Positions 11,148 to 19,481 of a DNA stretch of 64,000 nt are shown one piece after another. Under the pieces are notes generated by a model that was given only the letters and a program-made list of their open reading frames with translations, did not search any database and had not been told where the DNA came from. Both the position numbers and the translations under genes were made by a program. Source of the DNA: Streptomyces endophytica (GTDB taxonomy: Bacteria > Actinomycetota > Actinomycetes > Streptomycetales > Streptomycetaceae); the NCBI RefSeq assembly GCF_026153355.1, contig NZ_CP110636.1, positions 1,116,001 through 1,180,000 of the forward strand. The letters run 5' to 3'. How positions within the stretch are numbered: position 1 is the stretch's first letter; each line of letters begins with the position of its first letter.

Positions 11148-11299
11148 TTTCCGTCTCCCCCGTGATCTCCCGTGGACGGACTCAGGTGTGCGCGTCAACG
11201 GGAACGAACGTGCTGTGCGCCCGTCAGCCTAGAAGGGGCCCGCCCGCTGTCCGGGAGGGCCCCCGTCCGGTTCCCGGCTTGGCCCCCTACAGTCGCTTC

Positions 11300-12172
11300 A
11301 TGCTCCTTGGGATGGTCTGTGCCCTCGCCTCCGCGGTGTGCTTCGGCACCGCCTCCGTCTTCCAGGCCGTCGCCGCGCGCTCCACCGCGCCGGGTACGGA
11401 CTCCGGCGTCGATCCGCGGCTGCTGCTGCGGGTGCTCGGGCAGTGGCGGTATCTGGCCGGTCTGGCCCTGGACGGGCTGGGCTTCGTGCTGGAGCTGGTC
11501 GCGCTGCGGGCACTGCCGATCTACACGGTCGGGGCGGCGCTCGCGGCGACCCTCGCGGTGACGGCCGTGGTCGCCGCGCCGGTGCTGCACACCCGGCTGC
11601 GCCCCGGCGAGTGGGCCGCGGTGGCGGTGGTCTGCGGCGGGCTGGCGATGCTGGCGCTGGCCTCCGGCGCGGAGGGCCATCTGCGGGGCACCCCGGGCCT
11701 GCGGATCGCGACGCTGGTGTTCGCGGTGGCGCTGCTGGCGGCCGGCGCGCTGGCGGGGCGGTTGCCGGAACGGTCCCGGGCCGCGGCGCTCGGTCTGGGC
11801 GCCGGTTTCGGTTTCGGCGTGGTGGAGGTCGCGGTCCGCCTGCTGGACGACTTCGCGCCGCTCGCCCTGCTCACCAACCCCGCCGCGTACGCCCTGCTGA
11901 TCGGCGGCGGCGCGGCGTTCCTGCTGCTGACCACCGCCTTCCAGCGCGGCTCGGTGACCACCGCCACCGCGGGCATGGTGATCGGCGAGACGATCGGCCC
12001 GGCCCTGGTCGGCGTCGCCTGGCTCGGCGACCGCACCCGCGAGGGCCTGGCCCCGCTGGCGGTGCTGGGTTTCGCCCTGGCCATCGCCGGCGCACTCCTC
12101 CTGACCCGCTTCGGGGAGGCGCCGGCGGAACGGGACCGGGCCCCGGAAGCGGTGCCGGCGGCCGACTGCTAG
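11300..12172 (+). CDS. EamA/DMT-type integral membrane protein
   Basis: A 290-residue protein with about nine to ten hydrophobic helices, fitting the drug/metabolite transporter superfamily. It begins GMVCALASAVCFGTASVFQA and includes GAALAATLAVTAVVAAPVL and TATAGMVIGETIGPALVGVA. The substrate cannot be read from sequence. The ATG at 11300 lacks an RBS. TACAGT lies only about 7 nt upstream, which is the arrangement of a leaderless transcript with its -10 box just before the start. It is divergent from the YgiB/YgiC-like pair. Confidence 0.8.
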   Translation: MLLGMVCALASAVCFGTASVFQAVAARSTAPGTDSGVDPRLLLRVLGQWRYLAGLALDGLGFVLELVALRALPIYTVGAALAATLAVTAVVAAPVLHTRLRPGEWAAVAVVCGGLAMLALASGAEGHLRGTPGLRIATLVFAVALLAAGALAGRLPERSRAAALGLGAGFGFGVVEVAVRLLDDFAPLALLTNPAAYALLIGGGAAFLLLTTAFQRGSVTTATAGMVIGETIGPALVGVAWLGDRTREGLAPLAVLGFALAIAGALLLTRFGEAPAERDRAPEAVPAADC

Positions 12173-12240
12173 GGCGCGACAACCACGGCGTGCCTAGGGT
12201 GAGTTCACCGCCTCCGCTCCGTTCGAAGGATGACGCACCC

Positions 12241-12783
12241 ATGACGCAGGCCGGCCGCCCCTCTCCCGCCCCGCTCCCCGGGGACCTGTCGCTGCGCCAC
12301 CCCGTACCGCCGGACCACCCCCGCCTCCAGACGGCACTCGCCGACTGGTGGGGCGGCCTGGGCGGTGAAGCCGGCGCACTGCAACGGAAGTTGCTCGTCC
12401 CCCGCCTCTTCCTGCAGCACTTCGCCGACACCAGCTTCCTCGTCGAACGCCCCGACGGCACCCTGCACGCCTTCCTGATCGGCTTCCTCTCCCAGACCGA
12501 CCCGGCGACGGCGTACATCCACTTCGCCGGCGTCTGCCCGGACGGCAAGCGGGGCGGCGTGGGCAGGGCCCTGTACGAACGCTTCTTCGCCCTCGCGCAC
12601 GAGGCCGGCCGCACCCGGGTCCGCTGCATCACCAGCCCCAACAACCGCGCCTCCCTCGCGTACCACACCCGCATGGGTTTCCACCTGGAGCCGGGCGATC
12701 ACTCCGACGAGCACGGCACCCCGGTCCACACGGACTACGACGGCCCGGGACTGGACCGGGTCTCGTTCCTGCGGGAGCTGTAA
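12241..12783 (+). CDS. GNAT family N-acetyltransferase
   Basis: A 180-residue acetyltransferase. The acetyl-CoA pyrophosphate loop is visible as GKRGGVGRALYERFF (the R/QxxGxG/A signature), followed by VRCITSPNNRASLAYHTRMG, the usual final helix and strand of the fold. The N-terminal half carries FLVERPDGTLHAFLIGFLSQ. The substrate is unknown. ATG at 12241 has GAAGGA about 10 nt upstream and starts 68 nt after the EamA-like gene on the same strand, so the two may be co-transcribed. Confidence 0.85.
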   Translation: MTQAGRPSPAPLPGDLSLRHPVPPDHPRLQTALADWWGGLGGEAGALQRKLLVPRLFLQHFADTSFLVERPDGTLHAFLIGFLSQTDPATAYIHFAGVCPDGKRGGVGRALYERFFALAHEAGRTRVRCITSPNNRASLAYHTRMGFHLEPGDHSDEHGTPVHTDYDGPGLDRVSFLREL

Positions 12784-12845
12784 CTCCCGTATCCCTCATG
12801 ACAGTTGGCGACAGAGGGCGATTTCCGGCCAATCCCGCCCAGTAG

Positions 12846-13390
12846 ACGTACCACTTCAGGGCCTACGATCCCGAGACCGGCCGCTTCCTCACCCCGGACC
12901 CACTCGGGCTCGAAGCTGCGCCCCACCCGGCGGCCTACGTCGTCAACCCGCTCACCTGGGCCGACCCACTCGGACTCTCCCCGGAGAGTGAGCACGAATG
13001 GGCTGACCCAGCGGATATCAATTTCTCTCAGCGTTCGGTTTCCCCCCACGACTACGCCGATAGAATGCGGGCCGGGGAATGGGATTGGAAACGGCCGGGG
13101 CAGCGCTCAGTGATGGAAGTCGACGGTCAGCTCATCAGCCATGACAACCGAAGGCTTGATGCGGCGCGTGAAATGGGGAGCCTGTTACCATCAACCGGGT
13201 CAATCCAAATGATCTCTACCCGGCCTCGACCACTGGTCGCACCTGGGGCGAAGAGTTCGAACGCCGCAGGACCAAGTCGGAAAATAGGGATAGCCGCGGA
13301 AATCCTGTTCCTCTCCAGGGCCTTACGGAGCGGCCGCCGCATACGTACGTGGCAAAGCGGAGGAGGCGGAAGGGATGCAAGAATAAATGA
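12846..13390 (+). pseudogene. Orphan Rhs/RHS C-terminal tip with toxin-like domain
   Basis: The frame opens after a TAG at 12843 with the Rhs-core end signature: FRAYDPETGRFLTPDPLGL, then YVVNPLTWADPLGLSPE. These mark the boundary between Rhs core and variable toxin tip. The tip continues HDYADRMRAGEWDWKRPG, VMEVDGQLISHDNRRLDAAR. After one restored G near 13180 it continues VNPNDLYPASTTGRTWGEEF and ends RRRRKGCKNK. The (V/L)S-x-DNRRL-xAA pattern resembles ParB-like or DNRRL-type toxin tips; I cannot name the family. The large N-terminal Rhs part and any start codon are missing, so this is a cut-off module. It overlaps the following immunity-like gene by ATGA. Confidence 0.8.
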
Positions 13391-13815
13391 GTGCGATCGA
13401 ACGCCTCTGGACGGATTACAACCTGCCGACCCTGGATGCGTTGCACTTTCCGGACGGCCGCTCTTACGAGGTGGAGATGGACTCCGCTGCGCCCAGCGGA
13501 ATGAAGCTCGTGGAGGCTTTCGATCTCGAAGAGTTTCTGGAGGAGGAACCGGGCTGGGTCACCCCGGTCGACGGGCAGCGATCGGTTCCTTTGACGGACG
13601 GTGGGGTTCTCTGGGGAGGCGAGGGAGCCCATGGATCCAATGGCTTCTGCGCAAGGCTGAATGCGGATCTCACGCTCGTCTGGGTAATCTTCTTCCAAGT
13701 CTCAAACCCCTTCACTGAGGTTCAGGTGTCAGGAGATATCGCCGTGTTCAATTCCACTTCCGGTGTGTCGATCACGGTGGATATCAACGATCCGCTGCGT
13801 TCCGTGTCCACGTAG
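13387..13815 (+). CDS. Candidate immunity protein of the Rhs tip
   Basis: A 142-residue acidic protein of unknown family, opening MSAIERLWTDYNLPTLDALH and ending ITVDINDPLRSVST. Its ATG overlaps the stop of the Rhs tip in ATGA, giving translational coupling. Position, size and acidity are those of an immunity protein that would neutralise the basic toxin tip. The base composition is AT-richer than the flanking core genes, as for the toxin part. The function is inferred from context only. Confidence 0.6.
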   Translation: MSAIERLWTDYNLPTLDALHFPDGRSYEVEMDSAAPSGMKLVEAFDLEEFLEEEPGWVTPVDGQRSVPLTDGGVLWGGEGAHGSNGFCARLNADLTLVWVIFFQVSNPFTEVQVSGDIAVFNSTSGVSITVDINDPLRSVST

Positions 13816-13911
13816 TCGGTCGAGTGCAAACCTGACGAGTCCGATGGTGAGGACCACGGCGGAATCAACATCCCCTCGACGGGAATCAAGAAGCACCATG
13901 AAGGAAGGGCT

Positions 13912-14193
13912 GTGGAGGACAGTCAGGAGTTCGCATCGGGAAAACTCCCCTGCCCTTGTTGTGGATTTCTCACCCTGGAGCAAAGAGGATTCTATGAGAT
14001 TTGCCCGGTCTGCGGATGGGAGGACGACGGACAGGACGACCACAACGCAGACGAGTACATTGGCGGACCCAATCGCGTCTCGTTGACGGAAGCTCGAAGG
14101 AATTACGCGAGTTTCGGCGCCGCGGAGGAAAGGGACCGTCAGCGAGTGCGCCCTCCCCGCCCGGAGGAGTTCCCGAACAAGTCCTCGCAGTAG
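13912..14193 (+). CDS. CPCC family cysteine-rich protein
   Basis: A 93-residue protein with [15 protein letters not shown] near residue 12 and [20 protein letters not shown], the hallmark of the CPCC (Cys_rich_CPCC) family. The two Cys pairs should bind zinc. Such genes are often found among immunity genes downstream of polymorphic toxins, which fits this position behind an Rhs tip. GTG at 13912 has GAAGGAAGG upstream. The acidic patch WEDDGQDD and the lower GC content mark it as part of the imported island. Confidence 0.8.
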   Translation: MEDSQEFASGKLPCPCCGFLTLEQRGFYEICPVCGWEDDGQDDHNADEYIGGPNRVSLTEARRNYASFGAAEERDRQRVRPPRPEEFPNKSSQ

Positions 14194-14238
14194 AACGGCG
14201 CGCCGGCGCACCGGCACTACGGCGGACCGGGCCGGACC

Positions 14239-15651
14239 TCAGCCCTGAGGCTCGGGCAACACCGCCAGCAGCGCGTCCAGCGTGCTCGCGAACGCGTGCT
14301 CCGGCGGTGTGCCGTAAGCGACCACCAGGCCGTCGCGTGGGGTGTCGGGGGCGGTGGGGTCGTGGAAGCGGGTGAGGCCTTCGAGGGCGAGGGCCTGCCA
14401 GCGGGCGGCCTGGATGATGGACTGCTCGGTGCCGGGCGGGAGTTCGAGGACGGCGTGCAGGCCGGCGGCGATGCCGGAGACGTGGACGTGGGGTGCCCGT
14501 TCGGCGAGGGCCGCGACGAGCTGGTCGCGGCGGCGCCGGTAGCGCAGCCGCATCCCGCGCAGATGCCGGTCGTAGGCGCCGGAGGAGAGGAACTCGGCGA
14601 GGGTGAGCTGCTCCAGCTGGCCGGACTGCCATTCGCCGGTGCGCTTGACGGCCAGCAGCGGGTCGACGAGGCGGTCCGGCAGCACCATCCAGGCCAGCCG
14701 CAGGGCGGGGGCCAGGCTCTTGCTGGCGGTGCCCAGGTAGACCACGTGGTCGGGGTCGAGGCCCTGGAGGGCGCCGACGGGCTGCCGGTCGTAGCGGAAC
14801 TCGCCGTCGTAGTCGTCCTCCAGGACGTAACCGCCGGTGGCCCGGGCCCAGTTGACGGCGGCGGCGCGCCGGTCGGGGTGCAGCGGGACGCCGGTGGGGA
14901 ACTGGTGGGCGGGGGTGAGCAGGGCCGCGCGGACGTCGTCGAGCCCGGCCAAATCCTCGGTGCGGGCGCCGTGCGCGTCGACGACGAGCGGGACGGTGCG
15001 CAGCCCCGCGCGGGTGAGGACGTCGCGGTGGAAGTCCAGCCCGTACGACTCGACGGCCAGCCGGCCGGTGCCCAGGGTGCGGGCGAGCAGCGCCAGGCCC
15101 TGCATGAAGCCGGTGCAGACGACGATCCGGTCGGGGTCGGCGCGGACCCCGCGGGCGCGGGCGAGGTAGTCGGCGAGGACGGTGCGCAGTTCGGGGCGGC
15201 CGGCCGGGTCGCCGTAGCCGAACGCCTCGCTGGGCGCGGCGGTCAGCGCGCGGCGGCGGCGGCGAGCCAGGCGGTGCGGGGGAAGGCGGAGACGTCCGGG
15301 GTGCCCGGGGTGAGGTCGAAGCGCGGCCGGCCGGGGCGGGCGGCCGGGCCGGGCGGGCGGCGCACGGCGGGGCGGTGCGCGGCAGTACGCGGTCGGCGAC
15401 CCGGGTGCCGGAGCCCTGGCGGGCGCTCAGCCAGCCCTCCGCGACGAGTTCGGCGTAGGCGTCGGCGACGGTGTTGCGGGCGATGCCGAGGTCCGCGGCG
15501 AGCGAGCGGGAGGAGGGCAGCCGGGTGCCGGGGTCAGCCGTCCGGTCCGTACGGCGTCCCGCAGCGCGCGGATCAGGGCGGCCCGCAGCCCGCCGGGGCC
15601 GGTGAGGTCCAGATGCAGGTCACGGCCGAAAGTGGCCCATGAATTCCCCAT
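14239..15651 (-). CDS. MocR/GntR-type regulator with aminotransferase domain, three frame breaks
   Basis: A MocR/PdxR-type regulator: an N-terminal GntR winged helix ([20 protein letters not shown], then [17 protein letters not shown] in another frame) and a C-terminal class I aminotransferase-like domain ([52 protein letters not shown] with the PLP lysine in ASKS). Single missing bases near 15530, 15330-15360 and 15258 explain the frame changes. With all three restored, the protein is about 471 residues, matching its paralogue at 18020. It is divergent from an AhpD-like gene, the usual place for its target promoter. Whether it responds to PLP is unknown. Confidence 0.75.
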
Positions 15652-15664
15652 GGAAGTGGACCAT
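15630..15664 (+). promoter_or_regulatory. Direct repeats, possible MocR-type operator
   Basis: AAGTGGCCCAT at 15630-15640 and AAGTGGACCAT at 15654-15664 are direct repeats 24 bp apart, between and over the starts of the MocR-like and AhpD-like genes. PdxR/MocR regulators are known to bind direct repeats close to AAAGTGG(A/T)CTA. The likeness is suggestive. The first copy overlaps the first codons of the regulator gene. Confidence 0.5.
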
Positions 15665-15698
15665 ACCGGTGCGCCATTACGGTCGTAGCGTCGTGGCC

Positions 15699-16157
15699 AT
15701 GACGACGACATCAACCGGCCCCCGGATGCACTGGGCCAAGCTCGCGCCCGAGGTCTACAAGGCCATGATCGCGCTGGACGCGGCGGCGAAGAAGGACCTG
15801 GACCCGGTGCTGGTCGAGCTGGTCAAGATCCGGGCGTCCCAGCTCAACAAGTGCGCCTTCTGCCTCGACATGCACATCAGGGACGCCCGCGAGGCCGGGG
15901 AGACCGAGGAGCGGATCTACCTGCTCGGCGCCTGGGCGGAGGCCGAGGAGTACTACACCGGCAAGGAGCGGGCGGCGCTGGCGCTGACCGAGGCCGTGAC
16001 CGTGGTGACCGAGGGCTTCGTCCCGGACGAGGTGTACGAGCGGGCCGCGGCCCACTTCGAGGAGCCCGAGCTCGCCCAGCTGATCGCCCTGATCACCACC
16101 ATCAACGCCTGGAACCGCTTCGGCGTGACCACCCGCATGACCCCGGGGAGGGCCTGA
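15699..16157 (+). CDS. AhpD-like carboxymuconolactone decarboxylase family protein 1
   Basis: A 152-residue all-helical protein with the redox motif CAFCLDMH (CxxCxxxH) near residue 50, as in AhpD-type alkylhydroperoxidases. The frame runs LVELVKIRASQLNKCAFC, RAALALTEAVTVV and TTINAWNRFGV, typical of the family. It would reduce peroxides or other oxidants using the Cys pair. The ATG at 15699 lies 47 nt from the divergent MocR-like start. The next AhpD-like gene starts 4 nt after its stop. Confidence 0.88.
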   Translation: MTTTSTGPRMHWAKLAPEVYKAMIALDAAAKKDLDPVLVELVKIRASQLNKCAFCLDMHIRDAREAGETEERIYLLGAWAEAEEYYTGKERAALALTEAVTVVTEGFVPDEVYERAAAHFEEPELAQLIALITTINAWNRFGVTTRMTPGRA

Positions 16158-16161
16158 ACCG

Positions 16162-16611
16162 ATGTCCGCCCGTATGAAGTTCTGGGGCCGGCAGCCCGCC
16201 TTCTACCAGGCGCAGCTGGCACTGACCACGGCCGCCAAGAAGGGCCTGGGCGACCCGGTCCTGGCCGAGCTGGTGGTGCTGCGCGCCTCGCAGCTCAACC
16301 GGTGCGCGTTCTGCATCGACATGCATGTGAAGAACCTGCGTCAGGCCGGGGTGAGCCGGCAGCGGATCGATCTGTTGCCGGCGTGGGAGGAGGCGGGTGA
16401 CCTCTACTCGGCGCGGGAACGGGCCGCGCTGGCGTTCACCGAGGCCGTCACCGTCCTGACCGAGGGCCACGTCCCGGACGCGGTCTACGAGCGGGCCGCG
16501 GCCCACTTCGACGAGCGCGAACTGGCCCATCTGCTCGCGGTGATCGTCGCGATCAACAACTGGAACCGGGTCAACGTCACGGTCCGCCAGCCGCCGGGGC
16601 AGGAGCTGTGA
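16162..16611 (+). CDS. AhpD-like carboxymuconolactone decarboxylase family protein 2
   Basis: A 149-residue paralogue of the preceding gene, with CAFCIDMH near residue 50 and the same RAALAFTEAVTVL and IVAINNWNRVNV framework. It is in an operon with its neighbours, and its TGA stop overlaps the GTG start of the PEP-mutase-like gene. Two tandem copies suggest duplication and perhaps heteromer formation. Confidence 0.88.
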   Translation: MSARMKFWGRQPAFYQAQLALTTAAKKGLGDPVLAELVVLRASQLNRCAFCIDMHVKNLRQAGVSRQRIDLLPAWEEAGDLYSARERAALAFTEAVTVLTEGHVPDAVYERAAAHFDERELAHLLAVIVAINNWNRVNVTVRQPPGQEL

Positions 16612-17351
16612 GCGCGGCCGCGACGCTGCGCGCGCTGCACCACGGCCCGCGGCTGCCGCTGGTCCTGCCCGGCCCGTGGGACGCGGCCGCCGCCCGGGTC
16701 TTCGCCGACGCCGGCTTCCCGGCGCTGGCCACGCCCAGCGCGGGCATCGCCGCCGCCCTCGGCCACGAGGACGGCCGGACGCCGCCGGCCGAGATGTTCG
16801 CCGCGATCGCCCGGATCGTACGGGCGGTGGACGTGCCCGTCACGGCGGACGTGGAGGCCGGGTACGGGCTGTCCGCGAGGGAACTGGTGGGCCGGCTGCT
16901 GGACGCCGGGGCGGCCGGCTGCAATCTGGAGGACAGCGACCACGCCGCCGGCGCCCTGCGCGACGCCGAGGAGCAGGCCGCCTGGCTGGCGGAGGTACGG
17001 GCCGAGGCCGGTGACGCGCTGGTGATCAATGCGCGGATCGACACGTACCTGCGGGGCGTCGAGGGCGAGCGGGAGACGGCGGAGACGGTGCGCCGCGGTC
17101 TGCTCTACGCGGCGGCGGGCGCCGACTGCGTCTACCCGATCCTCGCCCCGCCCGCGCTGCTGTCCGCTCTGGCCGCCGCCATCGGCCGCCCGGTGAACGC
17201 CCTCGCGGTGCCCGGCGGGCCCGACCCGGAGGAGCTGGGCGCGCTGGGCGCGGCCCGGATCACCTTCGGCGGCGGGCTGCAGCGCGCGGCGATGGCGACG
17301 CTGGCGGAGGTGGCCGAACGGCTGCGGGGCGGGCGGCCCGCGGAGGGCTAG
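16608..17351 (+). CDS. Isocitrate lyase/PEP mutase family protein
   Basis: A 247-residue TIM-barrel protein of the isocitrate lyase/phosphoenolpyruvate mutase superfamily. The family metal-site strand is TADVEAGYG near residue 84, followed by GCNLEDSDH and NARIDTYLRG. These enzymes make or break C-C or P-C bonds next to a carboxylate. Members of this short group in actinobacteria are mostly uncharacterised. It starts with GTG inside the stop of AhpD-like gene 2, so the three genes are translationally linked. Confidence 0.82.
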   Translation: MSAAATLRALHHGPRLPLVLPGPWDAAAARVFADAGFPALATPSAGIAAALGHEDGRTPPAEMFAAIARIVRAVDVPVTADVEAGYGLSARELVGRLLDAGAAGCNLEDSDHAAGALRDAEEQAAWLAEVRAEAGDALVINARIDTYLRGVEGERETAETVRRGLLYAAAGADCVYPILAPPALLSALAAAIGRPVNALAVPGGPDPEELGALGAARITFGGGLQRAAMATLAEVAERLRGGRPAEG

Positions 17352-17372
17352 CCGCCACGGACGGGACGCGGT

Positions 17373-17401
17373 GGGGCGGGCGTACAGGGGTCGCCCGCCC
17401 C
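17373..17401. terminator. Hairpin between converging genes
   Basis: GGGGCGGGCG at 17373-17382 pairs perfectly with CGCCCGCCCC at 17392-17401 around a 9-nt loop. It lies between the stops of two convergent genes and may serve both. Confidence 0.6.
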
Positions 17402-17465
17402 GCCCGGCCCCGCGTCAGCGTTCGTCGGCCCCGCCCGGCCCCGCGTCAGCGTCAGCGTTCGTCGG
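17398..17465. repeat. Tandem duplication over a stop codon
   Basis: A 31-bp unit at 17398-17428 is repeated at 17429-17465 with an extra 6-bp GTCAGC. The stop codon of AhpD-like gene 3 lies in the second copy. Confidence 0.8.
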
Positions 17466-17973
17466 TCCCGGCGACCTTGCCGGTGCTGAGCGCGATCCGG
17501 TTCCAGGTGTTGATGGTGAAGATCAGCGCCAGCAGCCGGGCCAGCTCGTCCTCCGCGAAGTGCCGGGCGGCCCGCTCGTACACCGCGTCCGGCACCCCGC
17601 CGTGCGCGACCAGCGTGACGGCCTCGGTGAGCGCCAGCGCCGCCCGCTCCCGGTCGGTGAAGAAGTGCGCCGCCTCCTCCCAGACGGCGACCATGTGCAG
17701 CCGCTCCTCGCTCTCCCCCGCCTTGCGGGCGTCGGTGGTGTGCATGTGCAGGCAGTAGGCACACTTGTTGAGCTGCGAGGACCGGATCTGGACCAGTTCG
17801 ACCAGGGCCGGGTCCAGCCCCTCGCGAGCCGCGGCGTCGAAGCCGATCAGCGCCCGGAAGGCCTTGGGAGCGGCCTTGGCGAAATTGACCCGGGGGGCGC
17901 GGAGTTCGGTGGCTCCGGTTGCTTCGTGGGCGGCTGCGGTGTTCGTCGTCTCATGCCCTGCGGTGTTCGTCAT
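17452..17973 (-). CDS. AhpD-like carboxymuconolactone decarboxylase family protein 3
   Basis: A 173-residue member of the same family as the genes at 15699 and 16162, with CAYCLHMH near residue 73 and RAALALTEAVTLV. It has a longer Thr/Ala-rich N-terminus (TNTAGHETTNTAAAHEATG). It is divergent from the second MocR-like gene with a spacer of 46 nt, mirroring the first MocR-AhpD pair. Confidence 0.87.
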   Translation of the reverse strand: MTNTAGHETTNTAAAHEATGATELRAPRVNFAKAAPKAFRALIGFDAAAREGLDPALVELVQIRSSQLNKCAYCLHMHTTDARKAGESEERLHMVAVWEEAAHFFTDRERAALALTEAVTLVAHGGVPDAVYERAARHFAEDELARLLALIFTINTWNRIALSTGKVAGTDER

Positions 17974-18019
17974 GCTGTGAATCTATGAGTCCGGGCGACC
18001 GGCTGTAGGGTGCATTTCC

Positions 18020-19446
18020 ATGCCGGAATCATGGGTCAATTCCGCCACGGGGCTGGGCGCCGATCTGCATCTGGAACTGACCGGTCCGGGCGGCCGCCGC
18101 GCCGCCCTGCTCGGCGCGCTCCGCGAGGCCGTACGGTCCGGGCGACTGGCCCCCGGCACCCGCCTGCCGCCGTACCGCTCGCTCGCCGCGGACCTGGGCC
18201 TCGCCCGCAACACCGTCGCCGACGCCTACGCCGAACTCGTCGCGGAGGGCTGGCTCACCGCCCGCCAGGGCTCCGGCACCCGTGTGGCACACCGGGCGCA
18301 GCCGCTGACGCCCACCCGGGCCCCGGCCCACCGCGTCCCGGCGGCCCGCCCCCGGCACAACCTCCTCCAGGGGCAGCCGGACGCCGCCGCGTTCCCCCGC
18401 ACGGCCTGGGTCGCCGCCGCCCGCCGGGCGCTGACCGCCGCCCCCGACGACGCGTTCGGGCCCGGTGATCCGCGCGGCCGCCCGGAACTGCGCCGCGCGC
18501 TGACCGACTATCTGGCGCGCACCCGCGGCGTCCGCACCGACCCCGGCCGGATCGTCATCTGCTCCGGTTTCGCGCACGCCCTGCGGCTGCTGTTCCCGGC
18601 CGTCCTGCCCGGCCCGCTCGCCGTCGAGTCGTACGGCCTGCCCTTCCACCGGCAGCTCCTGGCCGCGGCCGGCACGCTCACCCGCCCCCTGGCGGTCGAC
18701 GAACTCGGCGCGGACACCGGGAGTTGGCCGACCTGGACGAGGTGCGGGCGGTGCTGCTCACGCCGGCCCACCAGTTCCCCACCGGCGTCCCGCTGCACCC
18801 CGACCGCCGGGCCGCCGCCATCAACTGGGCGCGGTCCGGCGGTGGTTACGTCATCGAGGACGACTACGACGGCGAGTTCCGCTATGACCGCCGGCCGGTC
18901 GGCGCCCTGCAGGGCCTGGACCCGAAGCGGGTGATCCACCTCGGCTCGGTCAGCAAGAGCCTGTCGCCCGCGGTGCGGCTGGGCTGGATGGTGCTGCCCG
19001 GCCGGCTGGTCGACGCGGTCCTCGCGGCCAAGGGCGAACGGGAGGCCTGGGCCGGGGTCACCGACCAGCTCACCCTCGCGGAGTTCCTGACGTCCGGCGC
19101 CTACGACCGGCACGTCCGCCGGATGCGGCAGCGCTACCGGCGGCGCCGGGACCAGCTGGTCGACGCGGTGGCCGGCCATGCGCCGGGGCTGCGCGTCACC
19201 GGCATCGCCGCCGGGCTGCACGCCGTCCTCCAACTCCCGGACGGTTCGGGCGAGTCGGACGAGCGGGCCGCGCTGCGGGCCGCCCGCTGGCAGGGCCTGG
19301 CCCTCGACGGACTGTCGGAGTACCGCCATCCGGAGGCATCGACGCCGCCCCGGCACGGCCTGGTCGTCGGCTATGCCACCCCGTCCGAGAGTGCCTTCCC
19401 GGCGGCCCTGGCGGCGCTGTGCCGGGCGCTGCCGCCGGGGCCGTAG
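18020..19446 (+). CDS. MocR/GntR-type regulator with aminotransferase domain, frame broken by one base
   Basis: A second MocR-type regulator, a close paralogue of the one at 14239. The winged helix reads [20 protein letters not shown] and [17 protein letters not shown]. The aminotransferase part includes [32 protein letters not shown] and HLGSVSKSLSPAVRLGWMVL. The frame shifts at about 18718-18721, where ACCGGGAGTTG should be ACCGGGGAGTTG. Restoring one G gives 475 residues. It probably controls the divergent AhpD-like gene. Confidence 0.85.
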
Positions 19447-19481
19447 GAGGACGTTCCGCCGCAGGGAGCGGGCGGGGCCGG

